From positions 191,591,999 to 191,655,998 of the forward strand of contig JAYESD010000003.1 of NCBI GenBank assembly GCA_036927565.1: a stretch of DNA of 64,000 nt, in the 5' to 3' direction. Source of the stretch: Tuctoria greenei. Its lineage: Eukaryota; Streptophyta; Magnoliopsida; Poales; Poaceae. The notes beneath the pieces were generated by a model that saw nothing but the letters and a program-made list of their open reading frames with translations, ran no database searches and was not told the DNA's origin. The position numbers and the translations under genes were made by a program. This document shows positions 31,929 through 43,815 of the stretch, one piece after another (within the stretch, counting starts at the first letter, position 1; the number at the start of each line of letters is the position of its first letter).

Positions 31929-34207
31929 ATGGAGAAATACTTTGCAAAACCTCGTGTCTTTAGTGGTATTGATTTTCAGGTTTGGAAGGCACGTATAGAA
32001 GCCTTCATCCAGGCTCAAGGCTTCGCAATATGGGAGAAGGTGTACAAGCCTTACGAAGTGTTGTCAAACGATCAAGTTGCAGCTATAAATCTGAGAGATG
32101 TTGACAACAACAACAAGGCTGAGAACTTGATCATTCAGGGACTAACTCAAAGTGACTTCGATCGTGTTGCACACCTCAGATGGCGTACGATGTGTGGAGA
32201 GCACTTTGTGACTACCACGAAGGATCCAAAATGATCAAGGAGGTAAGACAGGATATGCTCAAGAAAGAATACATGTGCTTTGAGATGCAATCCGATGAGT
32301 CCATTGATGACCTCTTTGCTCGCTTTAATAAAAATTCTCAGCAACTTGCGTAGCGTCAATGTTAATTTTTCAGATGTTGAAAATGCTAGGCTATTACTAA
32401 GTGCATTAGACATTTCAATTTGGCAGATGGAAGTCACATCTATTCGTGAATCTACTATCATGAGTACACTTACATTAGATGTACTTTACTCTAAACTAAA
32501 ACTCATGAAATTGACATCTTATCATGAAAGAATCTAAATAAGTCTATGCATTCGTCTCGCAACGTGAAATGCCTAGCTCCGGCCAATCATCATCTTGCAA
32601 TACTCTTGCTTTATTGTCCTCACTAACCCTGGAGCAGATCGAGGAATTTCCAGAACACGAGTTATCACTCATCTCTACTAGATTCTCAAAAGCATTGTAA
32701 AATGTGACAACTAGAAGGAGAGGAAGCTCCGGACCTCAACGCTGTTTTGAATGTGGTAAGACAAGACACTTTCGTACAGAGGGCCCTAATCTTTCAGGTC
32801 CTTCTACCCGTGAGGAAAAGCAGAACAAGGTCAAGACCACCTCTGGAAACTCCAACAAAAAAAAGAAGGGTACTATAGGACGCAAGATGATAAACAGCTT
32901 CATCATCGCACTTCAAGAACTTGGCTCAAGCGATGTGGACATTGGAAGTGATGAAGATGAAGATGATTTGGCAAACTTGTGCTTCATGGCGGGCAAATCA
33001 AGATCAACTATGGAGGATGCAGAACACAACAGCGATAATGAAGAGGTGTGTCCTACTTGCGAAGAAATGTGTGATGCTATTTCTCGTGCCACTATTATAA
33101 TTAATAAAAAGGACAAAAAGCTTAGGTATAGTGCTGCTAAAACTGAATCACTAGAATCTGAAATCAACCGTTTAAAAACTTTGATTCCTAGTGATGATGC
33201 ATGTCCCTCATGTGATTTAATATATGAACAATTGTCCTCATTAAGAAGTGCGCACACCTCCACACTTGATAAACTTGAGTTAGAAATTGAAAGGAACGGA
33301 GAGCTTGCTGCACTTAATGATAAAAACTTGAAAGATGCTAGCTGTTCTACAATTGATTTGCATTGTTCTACTTGTGACGATCTTGATAAGAAACTACAAG
33401 ATGCTATGAATGAAATTTCTATATTGAACAATGCTTTACATTCTCATGAAGTTAAATATTTTTCCAATTGCAAATTAAAAGGAAAAACTTCATGTGAAAA
33501 TTGACTTCATCTGTCCAATAAACTTGATGACATGTATAGGACATTAGATCAGTTTTGTAATGGGAATAAGAACCTAAACTTGCTGCTGAATTGTTCCAAG
33601 TCTTGCAATGATAAAACTGGTTTAGGTTTTGATTCTCATGCTCATGCTAAGGCACATCCACCTAAAATTGTAAAGTCATTAGGAAGTGATTTGATTCAAA
33701 TAGTTACTAAACCAAAAGAAGTGGTTTTCAAATCTGCAGGAGTGTTGTCTCATTCGGTTTCAAATAAAAATATTGCTTGCTCATCTAGACATGAACACAA
33801 AGTTAAATTTCATTGTACCTACTATGGTAGAGATGGTCATGTCATAGATTTTTGTTATAGACTAGCTAAACAATAGAAAAAGGAAAGAATGATTGCTAGA
33901 TCTCATAACTTTCATGCAAAATTTGTTGCAGTTGCTAAACCGAATGATATGGACATGCAATCTGCTGTAATGAGTCGAAAACATGCAAAGTTTGCTCCCA
34001 AACCTACTGTTTTTCGTGCTACACATGTAACATCTCGTAGGACAATAGTTGGGTACAAAAATCCTCAAGCTTTGGCTCATAAACTTGTTGTTTTATCTCA
34101 GCTTTCGCGTGTTATTCCTGCTGGGCGTCGTGTGACTCAGTATTGGATTCCTAATTGCCTTTTGACTAACCCTAGTATTGAGTCATCGACGTATTGTTAT
34201 TATATGT
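31929..34207 (+). pseudogene. Copia-D gag (several frame breaks)
   Basis: The gag start MEKYFAKPRVFSGIDFQVWK is 62 bases after the LTR. The domain continues to 32234 and, in another frame, to 32537. A degraded zinc knuckle is at 32746-32790 (CFECGKTRHFRTEG), where the fourth metal ligand Cys is replaced by Glu. Bases 32880-33504 and 33532-33876 encode an acidic, coiled-coil-rich tail with paired cysteines (CPTCEEMCD, CPSCDLIYEQ, CSTCDDLDKK) and a further Cys/His cluster near 33813. Such long gag tails are typical of SIRE elements. Breaks near 32220, 32535 and 33504 make it non-coding. Confidence 0.85.
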
Positions 34208-34218
34208 AGGTAACATGC

Positions 34219-36679
34219 TTGAGGAAGGAAAACATTTGGATTGTGGATTCAGGTTTCTCACGCCACATGACCGGTAACAATGAATGGTTCTCCTCTCTCT
34301 CTGTTGTGTCACGTGTAGAGAATGTTACTTTTGCCGGTAATTCTTCAACTCCTATGATTGCTAAGGGTTCAGTTAGAGTAAATGATCACTACACTTTTAA
34401 GGATGTGGCGCTTGTCAAAAATTTGAAATACAACTTGCTTTCTATTTCACAATTGCTACATGAATATCTAGAAATTATTTCAATAAAAACTGCTGCAAAG
34501 TTGTAAGTTCAAATAGTGAGCTTATTTTTAAAATGTCTAAGTTTGGAAGAGTTTTTAAAGCTAATTTTGATATGTCTTAGTCTAAGCATAGATTTCTAGT
34601 TGCTAATGATTCAAAGGACTTATATTTTTGGCATCGTAGACTTGGTCACGTAGGCTTTGATCATCTAACGCGTGTTAGTGCTCTTGATCGCATACGTGGG
34701 CTACCTAAGCTTAAAGGGGACAAGGAAAGTGTGTGCTCTTCTTGTAAACATGCTAAGATGGTTGCAGGTTCACATACTCCTCTCACAATGATCATGACAA
34801 CTAAACCAGGTCAACTTTTGCACCTTGACACCGTAGGACCTTCACGTATTCAATCCTTTGGAGGTAAATGGTATGTTCTTGTGATTGTTAATGATTATTC
34901 TAGATACTCTTGGGTTTACTTTATGGCATCTAAGAATGAATCTTTTAGTCACTTTAGAACTTTATTTCTTAGATTATCAATTGATCACCAAGGATCTTTA
35001 AAAGCAATTCGAAGTGATAACGGAACCAGATCTGAAAATCAATCTTTTGATCACTTTTGTGCTGAAAATGGAATAGATCATAAATTTTTATTCACCATAT
35101 GTACCTCAACAAAATGGTGTTGTAGAAAGAAAGAACAAAACCTTAGTCGAGATGGCTAGGACTATGCTTGATGAATATCAAACTCCTAGGAAATTTTGGG
35201 CTGATGCGATTGCAGTCGCTTGTTATGTCTCAAATCATGTTTTCTTGCGCGCTAAGCTAGGTAAAATACCATATGAGCTCCGGTTTGGACATAGGACTAG
35301 TGTTACACACTTTCAGAGCTTTGGTTGCAAATGCTTTTTTAAGAAACATGGTAATCTTGATAAATTTGAACCTAGATCCATTAATAGCATGTTTCTTGGT
35401 TATCCATCTCATACTAGAGGCTATCGTGTGCTTTTACTTGATACTAACAAAATTGTGGAGACTTGTGAGGTGTCTTTTGATGAAGCTAGCACGGGTACTA
35501 GCTCAAACATTGCAGGTCTGGATCCATATCCGTAGGGGGAGAGCATTTTTGTTGAAGATGAGGAAGAAGTGGTGTTGCTGCCCAAAAATTGAGCAGCTAA
35601 TGATAGTGTTCCAGCTCCTGATTTTGATTCACAGCCAGCACCAACGACCACCATTGCTGGTCTAGATCCTCCTCAAGTCACAAGCTCATCGATTTGTGAT
35701 AAACATGAAGAAGAAGAAGCTTGTGAAGTGTCCACTCCCCTCCGGGTTCTCAAAAGTCATCCTCCACAACAAATTATTGAAAGTTTGCACGAACGAGTCA
35801 CACGGTCCAGGTTTTGCAATCCAAACTCTGATGCTCATTCTGCTTTTGTTGCTTCCTTTGAACCCAAAGATATATCACACACACTCACTAATGAATCTTG
35901 GATTATTGCTATGGAAGAATAGATAGGAAATCTTGAAAGAAATAATGTTCAGAAACTTGTACCTCCACCTCAAGGTCACACTTTAATTGGAACTAAATGG
36001 GTGTTTAAAAATAAACAAAGTGAGGATGGGGTTGTGGTTAGGAATAAGGCTAGGTTGGTTGCTCAAGGTTTCACTCAAATTGAAGGTCTAGATTTTGATG
36101 AAACTTTTGCTCATGTTGCTAGATTAGAAGCCATAGGAAATTTGTTAGCTTTTGCTGCATCTAAAGGTTTTAAGCTATATCATATGGATGTTAAAAGTGC
36201 TTTTCTTAATGGCTACATAGATGAGGAGGTTTATGTCAAACAACCACCGGGTTTTGAAAATCCAGATTTTCCTAATCATGTTTACAAACTGTCCAAAACC
36301 TTGCACGGTCTCAAACAAGCCCCTAGAGAATGATATGATAGGTTAAAAACATTCTTACTTGAAAAGGGGTTTACCATGGGCAAGGTTGATAAGACTCTTT
36401 TTGTGCTTAAGCATGGCAATGACTCACTATTCGTTCAAGTGTATGTGGATGATATTATCTTTGGCTGTGCTTCTCATGAGCTTGTGTCCAAGTTTTCAGC
36501 TATGATGAGTTCAGAATTTGATATGAGTATGATGGGAGAACTCACGTATCTTTTGGGGCTGCAAATCAAGCAAACCAAGGAGGGTACCTTTGTGCATCAA
36601 ACGAAGTATACAAAAAACCTCCTAAGGCGCTTCAACATGGACAAAAGCAAGACTCTTCGGACACCAATGGGAACATCAT
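34219..36679 (+). pseudogene. Copia-D pol, part 1: protease, integrase, RT
   Basis: Protease motif IWIVDSGFSRHMT is at 34234-34272. Pre-integrase FWHRRLGHVGFDHL is near 34627. The integrase zinc cysteines (CSSCKHAKM) and core (IVNDYSRYSW, then IRSDNGT) follow, with the third acidic residue region near 35120 frameshifted. RT spans about 35900-36679: KARLVAQGFTQIEGLDFDET, MDVKSAFLNGYIDEEVYV, and the catalytic YVDD at about 36442. Breaks occur near 34503, 34580, 35100, 35535 and 36330. Tat-1 cuts the frame at 36679 and it resumes at 60213. Confidence 0.9.
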
Positions 36680-37539
36680 TGTCAGTACCTTGCGTACCGA
36701 ATACCCCTTGGGACTGCAAAAATAGCAAAGGAACTTCACCTGTCTGAGTTGAAGACCTCCAAAGGCCCCACGTGTCATACAAAACCGGACCTGCCTCCCT
36801 TCTATGGTTAGTCCCAGTGCTGCCACGTGTATCCTGCAACCGGAGCTACATCCCACACATGGGAAAGCTCAAGGCTAAATACCTGTGCGGCACCCCTGGA
36901 CCTAACCCCCGACAGAGGGAAGCTCCGGTACCGACACGTGTACAACAGCACCGGACCTACCCGTCCCAGACGGTAAGCTCCAGAGCTGCCACACGTCCAA
37001 CCGCCGGACCTTCAACTTCAACCAAGAGACTGGTGGACCCCCAACGGCTCGGACCTTTAAGGACCATTAAAGACTTCAAGACCCGATTAAGTGTCATTAA
37101 TACTATATTAATGACATACAATCGGAGGGCCCTTAATACCAGTAACGCCACTATCAAGGCGCGTTACCATACTATTAAGGGTAATTAAGCTCATTAATTG
37201 TGTATTAAACATCAGTAACCGCCAGGGCCACACGTCGGGCCAGGCTAACGATGTAACGACCAGTCCTTGTACTATAAAAGGACTGGCCGAGCGATACACA
37301 GGAGAGACATCTTCCAGACTTCCACACAAGTCTACACACGCCCACAAGCGCTCAGCCGCTCAATACAATAACTACACACCCCGTCGAGTAGGGTATTACG
37401 CTTAGGCGGCCCGAACCACGTAAATCCTCGTGTCAACTTGCCATCGTGTTCTGAATCTCTGCGCACCCACAACCAAACTACAAACTCCGTGGTCTGCCAA
37501 CAGTAGTACCAGGAGAATTGCCGGAATCAAACTCCGACA
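36680..37539 (+). repeat. Tat-1 5' LTR
   Basis: Runs TGTCAGTACCTTGCG... to ...CTCCGACA. TATA box TATAAAAG at 37273-37280. Directly followed by the primer site. Same length as the 3' LTR. Confidence 0.95.
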
Positions 37540-37576
37540 GTTGGCGTGCCAGGTAGGGGGTGCCCGAGATTCTAGG

Positions 37577-40050
37577 ATGGTGAACTCTGCTGCTGGATCG
37601 TCCAACGGCAACCCTGCTGCGCAACCTGCTGGAGGCAACTCCTCCAATATGCAGCAGCCAACAGGTGTCGTGGCTCCAGCAGGAGTCATGCCACCACCAC
37701 CACCGTCCGTACCGGCGAATCAAGCTGGACAGCGAGATGGAGCGTCCGCGTCGGTCACTACATAGGCGAACAACAACCCTGAACTCATGCTCCATGCTGC
37801 GCGTGCTCTTCTACAACGCCCACCGCCTCCAGGAGCATCCCAGGGTGCAATGGAGCAGTGGATAACTGATGTGGAACATTTGGTTGCAGCAGCAGCCGAT
37901 CGCATCACCAATCAAGGTCCTCCCCCCTCGGGCCGAGCCCAATCGCAGCATCAGACCTTGTCGGGTAGACTTGGTCCGCACGCTTCACAGCACAGGAAGC
38001 ACGCTAAGTCTCAACAGGCGACTTCGCTGCCTTCCGGGGCACAACGTACCCACACGGTAACCAGACTTTCGACTTACGACCTCCGGGCGGAGCTCGATCG
38101 CTATTATCGTCAAAAGGATGGTCGCGTCCACATCGAGCGTGCTCGCGAGAGGCGAGAGGCTCGGGACAGTCCTTCTCCCGAGGGAGTAGGAGGAGGCTGT
38201 TCTGCCCTGGCCATGCACCTACACATGGTCAGATGGCCACAGAAGTTCTGGCCTCACCCGCCGGAGAAATTTGATGGGACGGTCAATCCCGCCGAATTTC
38301 TCCAAATCTACTCCACCGCAATCCTTGCGACTGGAGGCAATGAGGCCGCGATGGCCTATTATTACCTCGTGGCTTTAACTGGGACTGCCAGGTCTTGGTT
38401 CATGAGCCTTCTGCCTGACTCCATCAATAGTTGGGCGGAGCTGTGCCAACAGTTCACTACTAACTTCAGGAGCTCATATACCCGACCAGGCACAGAACTG
38501 GACCTTTTTGCTGTCAAGAAGAAGGGGGGAGAGTCCCTACGATCCTTCATCCAGAGGTTCTCCTAGGTACGAAACACCATACCTTCTATCTCAAGCGCTT
38601 CTGTTATTGTGGCATTCAGACAGGGCGTGCGAGACAAGAAGATGCTGGAGAAGCTGGTGACCAAGGAAGTCACCAGCGTCACAGAACTCTTCAGGTTGGT
38701 AGACAAGTGCTCCAAAGCTGCGGAGGGCCGTGAAATGCACTCCCAACTACCTCCAAAGGACAAAAAAAAGTCCTCCAAGGGTGAAGCCGCTACCTCCGGG
38801 AGTGGCAAGAAGAAGAAAAATTCCGACGGCAAGAAAAAGTCGTCGGCCAGCACACCTACAGTCGCCGCTGCCGCAGCTTCGAGTGGCGGGGGGCCACGCC
38901 TCGAGAAACGACCTCGGATGTTGTCTGAAGACGGTGGCAGCTCCATGATGTGGTGCCCCATACACAAGTCGAACAACCACAACCTGAAAGGCTGCCGAGA
39001 GGTCCAGAACCTCGCCGAGCGCTACAACAGGCTTTGGGAAGAAGTTCCTTTCTGTCAAAGGGAAGGAAAACAAAAGGTTGACGAAGCTCTGGCTGAAGAA
39101 GAATTAGGCTTTCATGACCCTAAAAAGGTTTTGAAGGTTGTTTACACCTCTGTTGACAACGACTCCGACGTCTCCGACAACTTGCGTCAAAATACCATGA
39201 ACACCATCTTTGGTGGTTCATGGGACATCACCTCCCGCCATGTCCTCAAGACAATGCGGCGGGATATGGCCTCATTAGCTCCTACCGCCAGGGTGGAGCC
39301 ACACCGGAAGTGGATGGACACTGCCATCACTTTCGATGCTTCGGACTGCGCTCAGAACATGATCGGAGCTGGCCAACTCCCATTGATGGTATCTCCGACC
39401 ATCAACAACATCCAGCTCTACCACGTGATGGTGGACGGAGGTTCGGGGTTTAACCTCATAAGCTTCAAAGCTTTCGTCAAGCTTCAGCTCGGACCTTTAG
39501 ATATTCGCCCCTCCCGACCTTTCTCCAGAGTAGGTCCGGGGGCCATAACTCCACTCGGTGCCATTACTCTCCCGGTGACCTTCGGGACCCGGGAGAATTA
39601 CAGGACCGAGAAGTTAGTCTTCGACGTGGCGCAAATCAACTTACCATTCAACGCCATCTTGGGCAGGCCAGCCTTGTACGAATTCATGGCTGTTGCTCAT
39701 TACGGTTACTTGGTGTTGAAGATGCCAACACCATCAGGTGTTCTCCAGATTCGCGGAGATCGCACCGCTGGGGTTACTACTCTGGAAGAACTCCATGCGC
39801 TTACTATAGCGCAGGAGGAAGAATCCAGAAATGAGCAAGCTCCGAAGCCTCCAAGCATTCGTCATCGAGGCTCAACCTCCGCACCTCGCGTGCAACCAAG
39901 CAGCGACACTGACATTCCCGTCAAAGTCATCCAAATTGGTTCTGACGCCGCTCAGACCACCCGTATATCGGGAGGTCTGAATGAAAAATAGGAATTCACG
40001 CTCATCACTTTCCTCCAGGCTAATGTCGATGTGTTTGCCTGGCAACCGTC
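37577..40050 (+). pseudogene. Tat-1 gag and aspartic protease (single frame with four nonsense codons)
   Basis: From the ATG at 37577 one frame runs to 40050 with stops at 37763, 38564, 39989 and about 40052. The gag core (retrotransposon gag, RWPQKFWPHPPEKFDGTVNP to SWAELCQQFTTNFRSSY) spans about 38230-38560. A Lys/Ser-rich linker and a Cys/His motif (MMWCPIHKSNNHNLKGC) follow around 38946-38995. The protease region has VDGGSGFNLISFKAF near 39434, with GlyGlySer at the active-site triad as in many Tat elements (usual form DGGS). Frame continuity despite four stops shows that point mutation, not rearrangement, inactivated it. Confidence 0.85.
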
Positions 40051-40054
40051 ATAA

Positions 40055-40962
40055 ATGCCTAGGATCCCTAGGGAAGTGATCGAGCACAATCTGAAGATTT
40101 ATCCCAACGCTCGGCCTGTACATCAGAAGCCTCAGAAGCAATCAGTAGAGCGAAAAAACTTCATACGTCAAGAAGTGAAGAAGTTGCTTGAAGCTGGTTT
40201 CATCCGAGAAGTCTTCCACCCAAAATGGTTGGCAAACCCAGTCGTTGTACCTAAGTCCAGCGGGAAACTTCGAATGTGTATCGACTACACTACACCGAAT
40301 AAGGCATGTCCAAAGGATCCATTCCCACTACCTAGAATAGATAAAATAGTGGATTCCACCTCCGGGTGCGAATTACTGTGTTTCCTAGACGCATATTCTG
40401 GGTATCATCAAATCAAAATGTCTAGGGAAGATGAAGAGCATACTTCCTTCATCACAGTAGATGGATTGTATAGTTACACTGCCATGCCATTTGGTCTCAA
40501 AAACGCTGCTTCAACGTTTGTACGAGCTATGTAAAAACTTTTGGAGAGCTCATCAGAGATGTAGTGGAAGTGAACGTTGATGACATCGTAGTCAAGATCA
40601 AGAACAAGGAGTCATTTCATGACACCTTGCAAGCTGTCTTCGACAAGTTGCAAATCACATGCACAAAGCTGAACCCGGACAAGTGTGTCTTTGGGGTTAG
40701 CTCCGAAAAGCTTCTTGGCTTCTTGGTGAACCATCGAGGAATAGAACCAAATCTGACGAAGATTAAAGCCATCAAAGACATGCGACCACCAGCTCGCATC
40801 AAGGACGTCCAGAAGCCGACTGGATGTCTAGCTTCCCTCAGCCGGTTCATCTCAAGACTGGCGGAACGGGTGCTACCCTTCTTCAAATTGTTGAGGAACT
40901 CCGGACCATTCCAATGGTCTGAAGAAGCAGAAAAGGCTTTCCAAGAGCTAAAGCAGCTCCTC
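40055..40962 (+). pseudogene. Tat-1 reverse transcriptase, part 1
   Basis: RT begins PRIPREVIEHNLKIYPNARP and includes GKLRMCIDYTTPNKACPKD, FLDAYSGYHQIKM and AMPFGLKNAASTF. A frameshift occurs at about 40534. The catalytic box reads VNVDDIVVK (near 40570), with Asn in place of the usual Tyr of YVDD. It continues through LGFLVNHRGIEPNLTKIKAI and FQWSEEAEKAFQELKQLL, then is cut by Chromo-1 at 40962 and continues at 51505 in frame. Confidence 0.9.
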
Positions 40963-43815
40963 TGTGACGCCCGGTTCCGAAAAACTGAACCAAGCTAACA
41001 CATATGTGTGCCCAGGATGTTCATCACACATACACGAGTGCAATCACAAAAGAGTATACATAAAATTACCACAAGACAAGACTAATTAACCAAATTTTAT
41101 TACACAAACCAGATTATCCTCGAATACAAGCTCTAATGAATATTAATGACAAGTTCAACTAATGCAGCGGAAATAAACTAATTAAGCAACTATGCAGCAT
41201 AAGCAATAGGGTATATATGCGCAGCTCCAATCAACACCAAAGGCAAAGCTGACGGTAGACACGACCTAGAACTCCGCATTATTGCCATTAAAATCCCAAT
41301 CCTGACCTGCAACTGTTGGGGGGGATTGCAAGAGTGAGTACATGTCGTACTTAGCAAGTGTGGAAAGTATGACATGTGGCTTATTCAAACGACGACAATA
41401 ATAATGGCTAAGTGCTGAAAAGTACAGTAAAACATCTGAAAAGCAATATATCTTATGTATGTGAAGTAAACCCATCATAATCATAAATAATATCATAATA
41501 CCAAATCTGAATTCATTACCATCATCAATAATTCCAGATTTCACCATCGTCAATAACCATATTCAATACCAGAAATTAATCCGTAACCATCCGTAACCAT
41601 TACCAGACCATAACCATTACCAAACCTTAACCATCCCAAATTCCAATTTGTCTCTAATCATGGAAGTTGTCCAGGTGCACATAACTGGGAGCACGGCTAT
41701 CATGATAGTTTTAATTAACACTCTGCAGAGTTTGTACCTCTTTACCCACGTGTTCGTGATTTCATCACCTTTCGGCGACTAAGAACCTCCCTTATGCCCA
41801 TGACCCGTTGGTCACATTACACACTTCCGTTGGTGTGTGGCCAAGAGATCACAAAATAGCCTTTACAAAGGGATTACTAGCCTATTTAGACCCCACTGAG
41901 GCTTCACCGGTGGCGATGTCTCCCGCAGAGCACATCTTCAACCAAGGGCCCCCTCTTGAGCCATTCGGATCCCAGGGTAGTCTCACCAATCATCAACAAA
42001 CCCAATCCGACTACCCCTTCCCCGAGCATCCACAATGGTCCAAACAGCACTAGCAAAGCCCTAATTAATCAGCTATGCCGCACCCATACTTGGCCTCGTG
42101 GTGGCACTGTAGTCCTGGCTTATTCTCGCATGAACCGGTCCTTAGATCTAAAGCAAGCAAACCACCATAACATCCAACCCATCCACATACCAGGCTTGCT
42201 TAGATCATCCATTACCATACCATGTTTAACCAGTTCATGTTAACCATAATCTCATCCATGCATAATTAAATTGAGTGATATAGTTATTCCCATCCCAGTT
42301 GTTTAAGCGAAGCAAAAAGGTAAAAACCCTTCCCGACTTTGTACCATAAATTCCAGGTGACAAGGGTGGTTTAGAAAATCTAGTAAACTTCCTACCATAG
42401 GATTCCCATCCAATTGACACAGCATGCAGTTTTACAAACAAAACATTTATTTTAAAATAGGATCAATATGCTTCAAGGACACTTGCCTTGCTCTTGCTGT
42501 TGATTAAGGTCAAAGCCTTCAAACTCTTGATGTTGTAGATCCTCCGTGGCACTCTCTAGCGCAAATCCGTCTAATCCACACAATAAACATACAAGACAAG
42601 AAACACAATCAAAGAGTGCATAAATATTACTCAATATGTCATGACATGCATGATTGATGCAAATGCAAGGTAGAACTTGTTACTAGATTGCTTTTAATGA
42701 TCACTAACTAGCTCTAGTAGATTTTAACAAGTTTATACAGGTTTGGGGTCGATTAGATCAAATTTTAGAATTAATTCAACACAATTTAACCAGGAAGATC
42801 GGACTAGTCCGCTAGGGACCGGACAAGTCCGCACTCTGCGAGATTAGCAGATTAGGGTTTTCTAGATCGACGTGAATTTGGAGATTAGGGGTTGAATGCA
42901 CGTAAGGAAAAGATAATAGAAGGTATACCAGGTGTTTAGAACTCCAATGAACCAAGAAACTTGGAGGTAACACTTGGATCTTGATGATCTAGGGTTGGTG
43001 ATGAACTTGGAGATGAATTGGTGGTGAAGGACGAAACTTGGTGGAGATCTTGATCCTCCTTCATTTCCTCCTCTTGTTCTTCTTGTTTGGGATCTTCTCC
43101 TTCCTCCTTGATGGTGGCTCCCCACGAACTAGGGTTTGGGTGGGTGGAAAAGTGGCAAATAGATGTCCAACCAAGGGGTGGGGTCGTTTATATAGAGGTG
43201 GAGGCTAGGGTTAGATGGATTTCGAGTTTTGGGATGAGTAGAGGCCGGTTTAGAGTTCCACATGGGCTCTAAAAGAGTTGGGCACGACGTCCCTAGGCCC
43301 ACTTAACGTGAAACCCAAGAAACAAGTCGTAAAACAAAAGGTCAATCTCGGAGTCACGAAATATCGGACAAGTCCGGACAGGACCGGACTAGTCCGAAGT
43401 CGTCCAGAGAGAAAATCGGACAAGTCTGGCCTAAAATCGGACAAGTCCGATCTTAGTCAGAAAGGAAAATGGACAAGTCCGCTGGGACACTGGACTAGTC
43501 CGGAAAAGTCCAGGGACTTAGCAAATTTTCAAGGATTCATGGGATACCAGACTAGTCCGCACAAGATCGGACAAGTCCGAAGTTTTCCAGGGGCAAATAT
43601 CGGACTAATCCGCAGCAAAAACGGACAAGTCCATTTTTAGACAGAGAGAAATCGGACTAGTCCTCAGCAAAACCGGACTAGTCCGCACTTTCCTACATTT
43701 TTAAGTGCGGTTTTGTTCCAAATCAATTTTAAACTTGTTCCTCTTGTTATGGGTTAATGTTAAACATGTATATGAGTGTATGCAAGGCATGATGCATGAA
43801 AATGAGGGTGTTACA
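40963..43815 (-). repeat. Chromo-1 3' LTR
   Basis: On the minus strand it runs from TGTAACACCC (43815) to GGGCGTCACA (40963). TATA box TATATAAA at 43194-43187. Twelve CGGACTAGTCCG/CGGACAAGTCCG-like sites at 43365-43685 and two more at 42800-42831. The first 115 bases also encode the end of the polyprotein. Confidence 0.95.

Noticed and set aside
36772..37188. 138-codon ORF in the Tat-1 5' LTR
   Set aside because: Entirely within LTR; the corresponding 3' LTR region (59461 on) is not open in the same way.
41190..43640. Multiple short ORFs in the Chromo-1 LTRs (and their copies at 48874-51329)
   Set aside because: They lie wholly in LTR sequence, repeat in both LTRs, and show no domain; shadows of LTR sequence and palindrome repeats.
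43365..43685. Regularly recurring CGGACTAGTCCG sites considered as a CRISPR array
   Set aside because: Sites are 12 bases with irregular spacing, lie inside a plant LTR and recur in the second LTR; no cas genes and a eukaryotic context.
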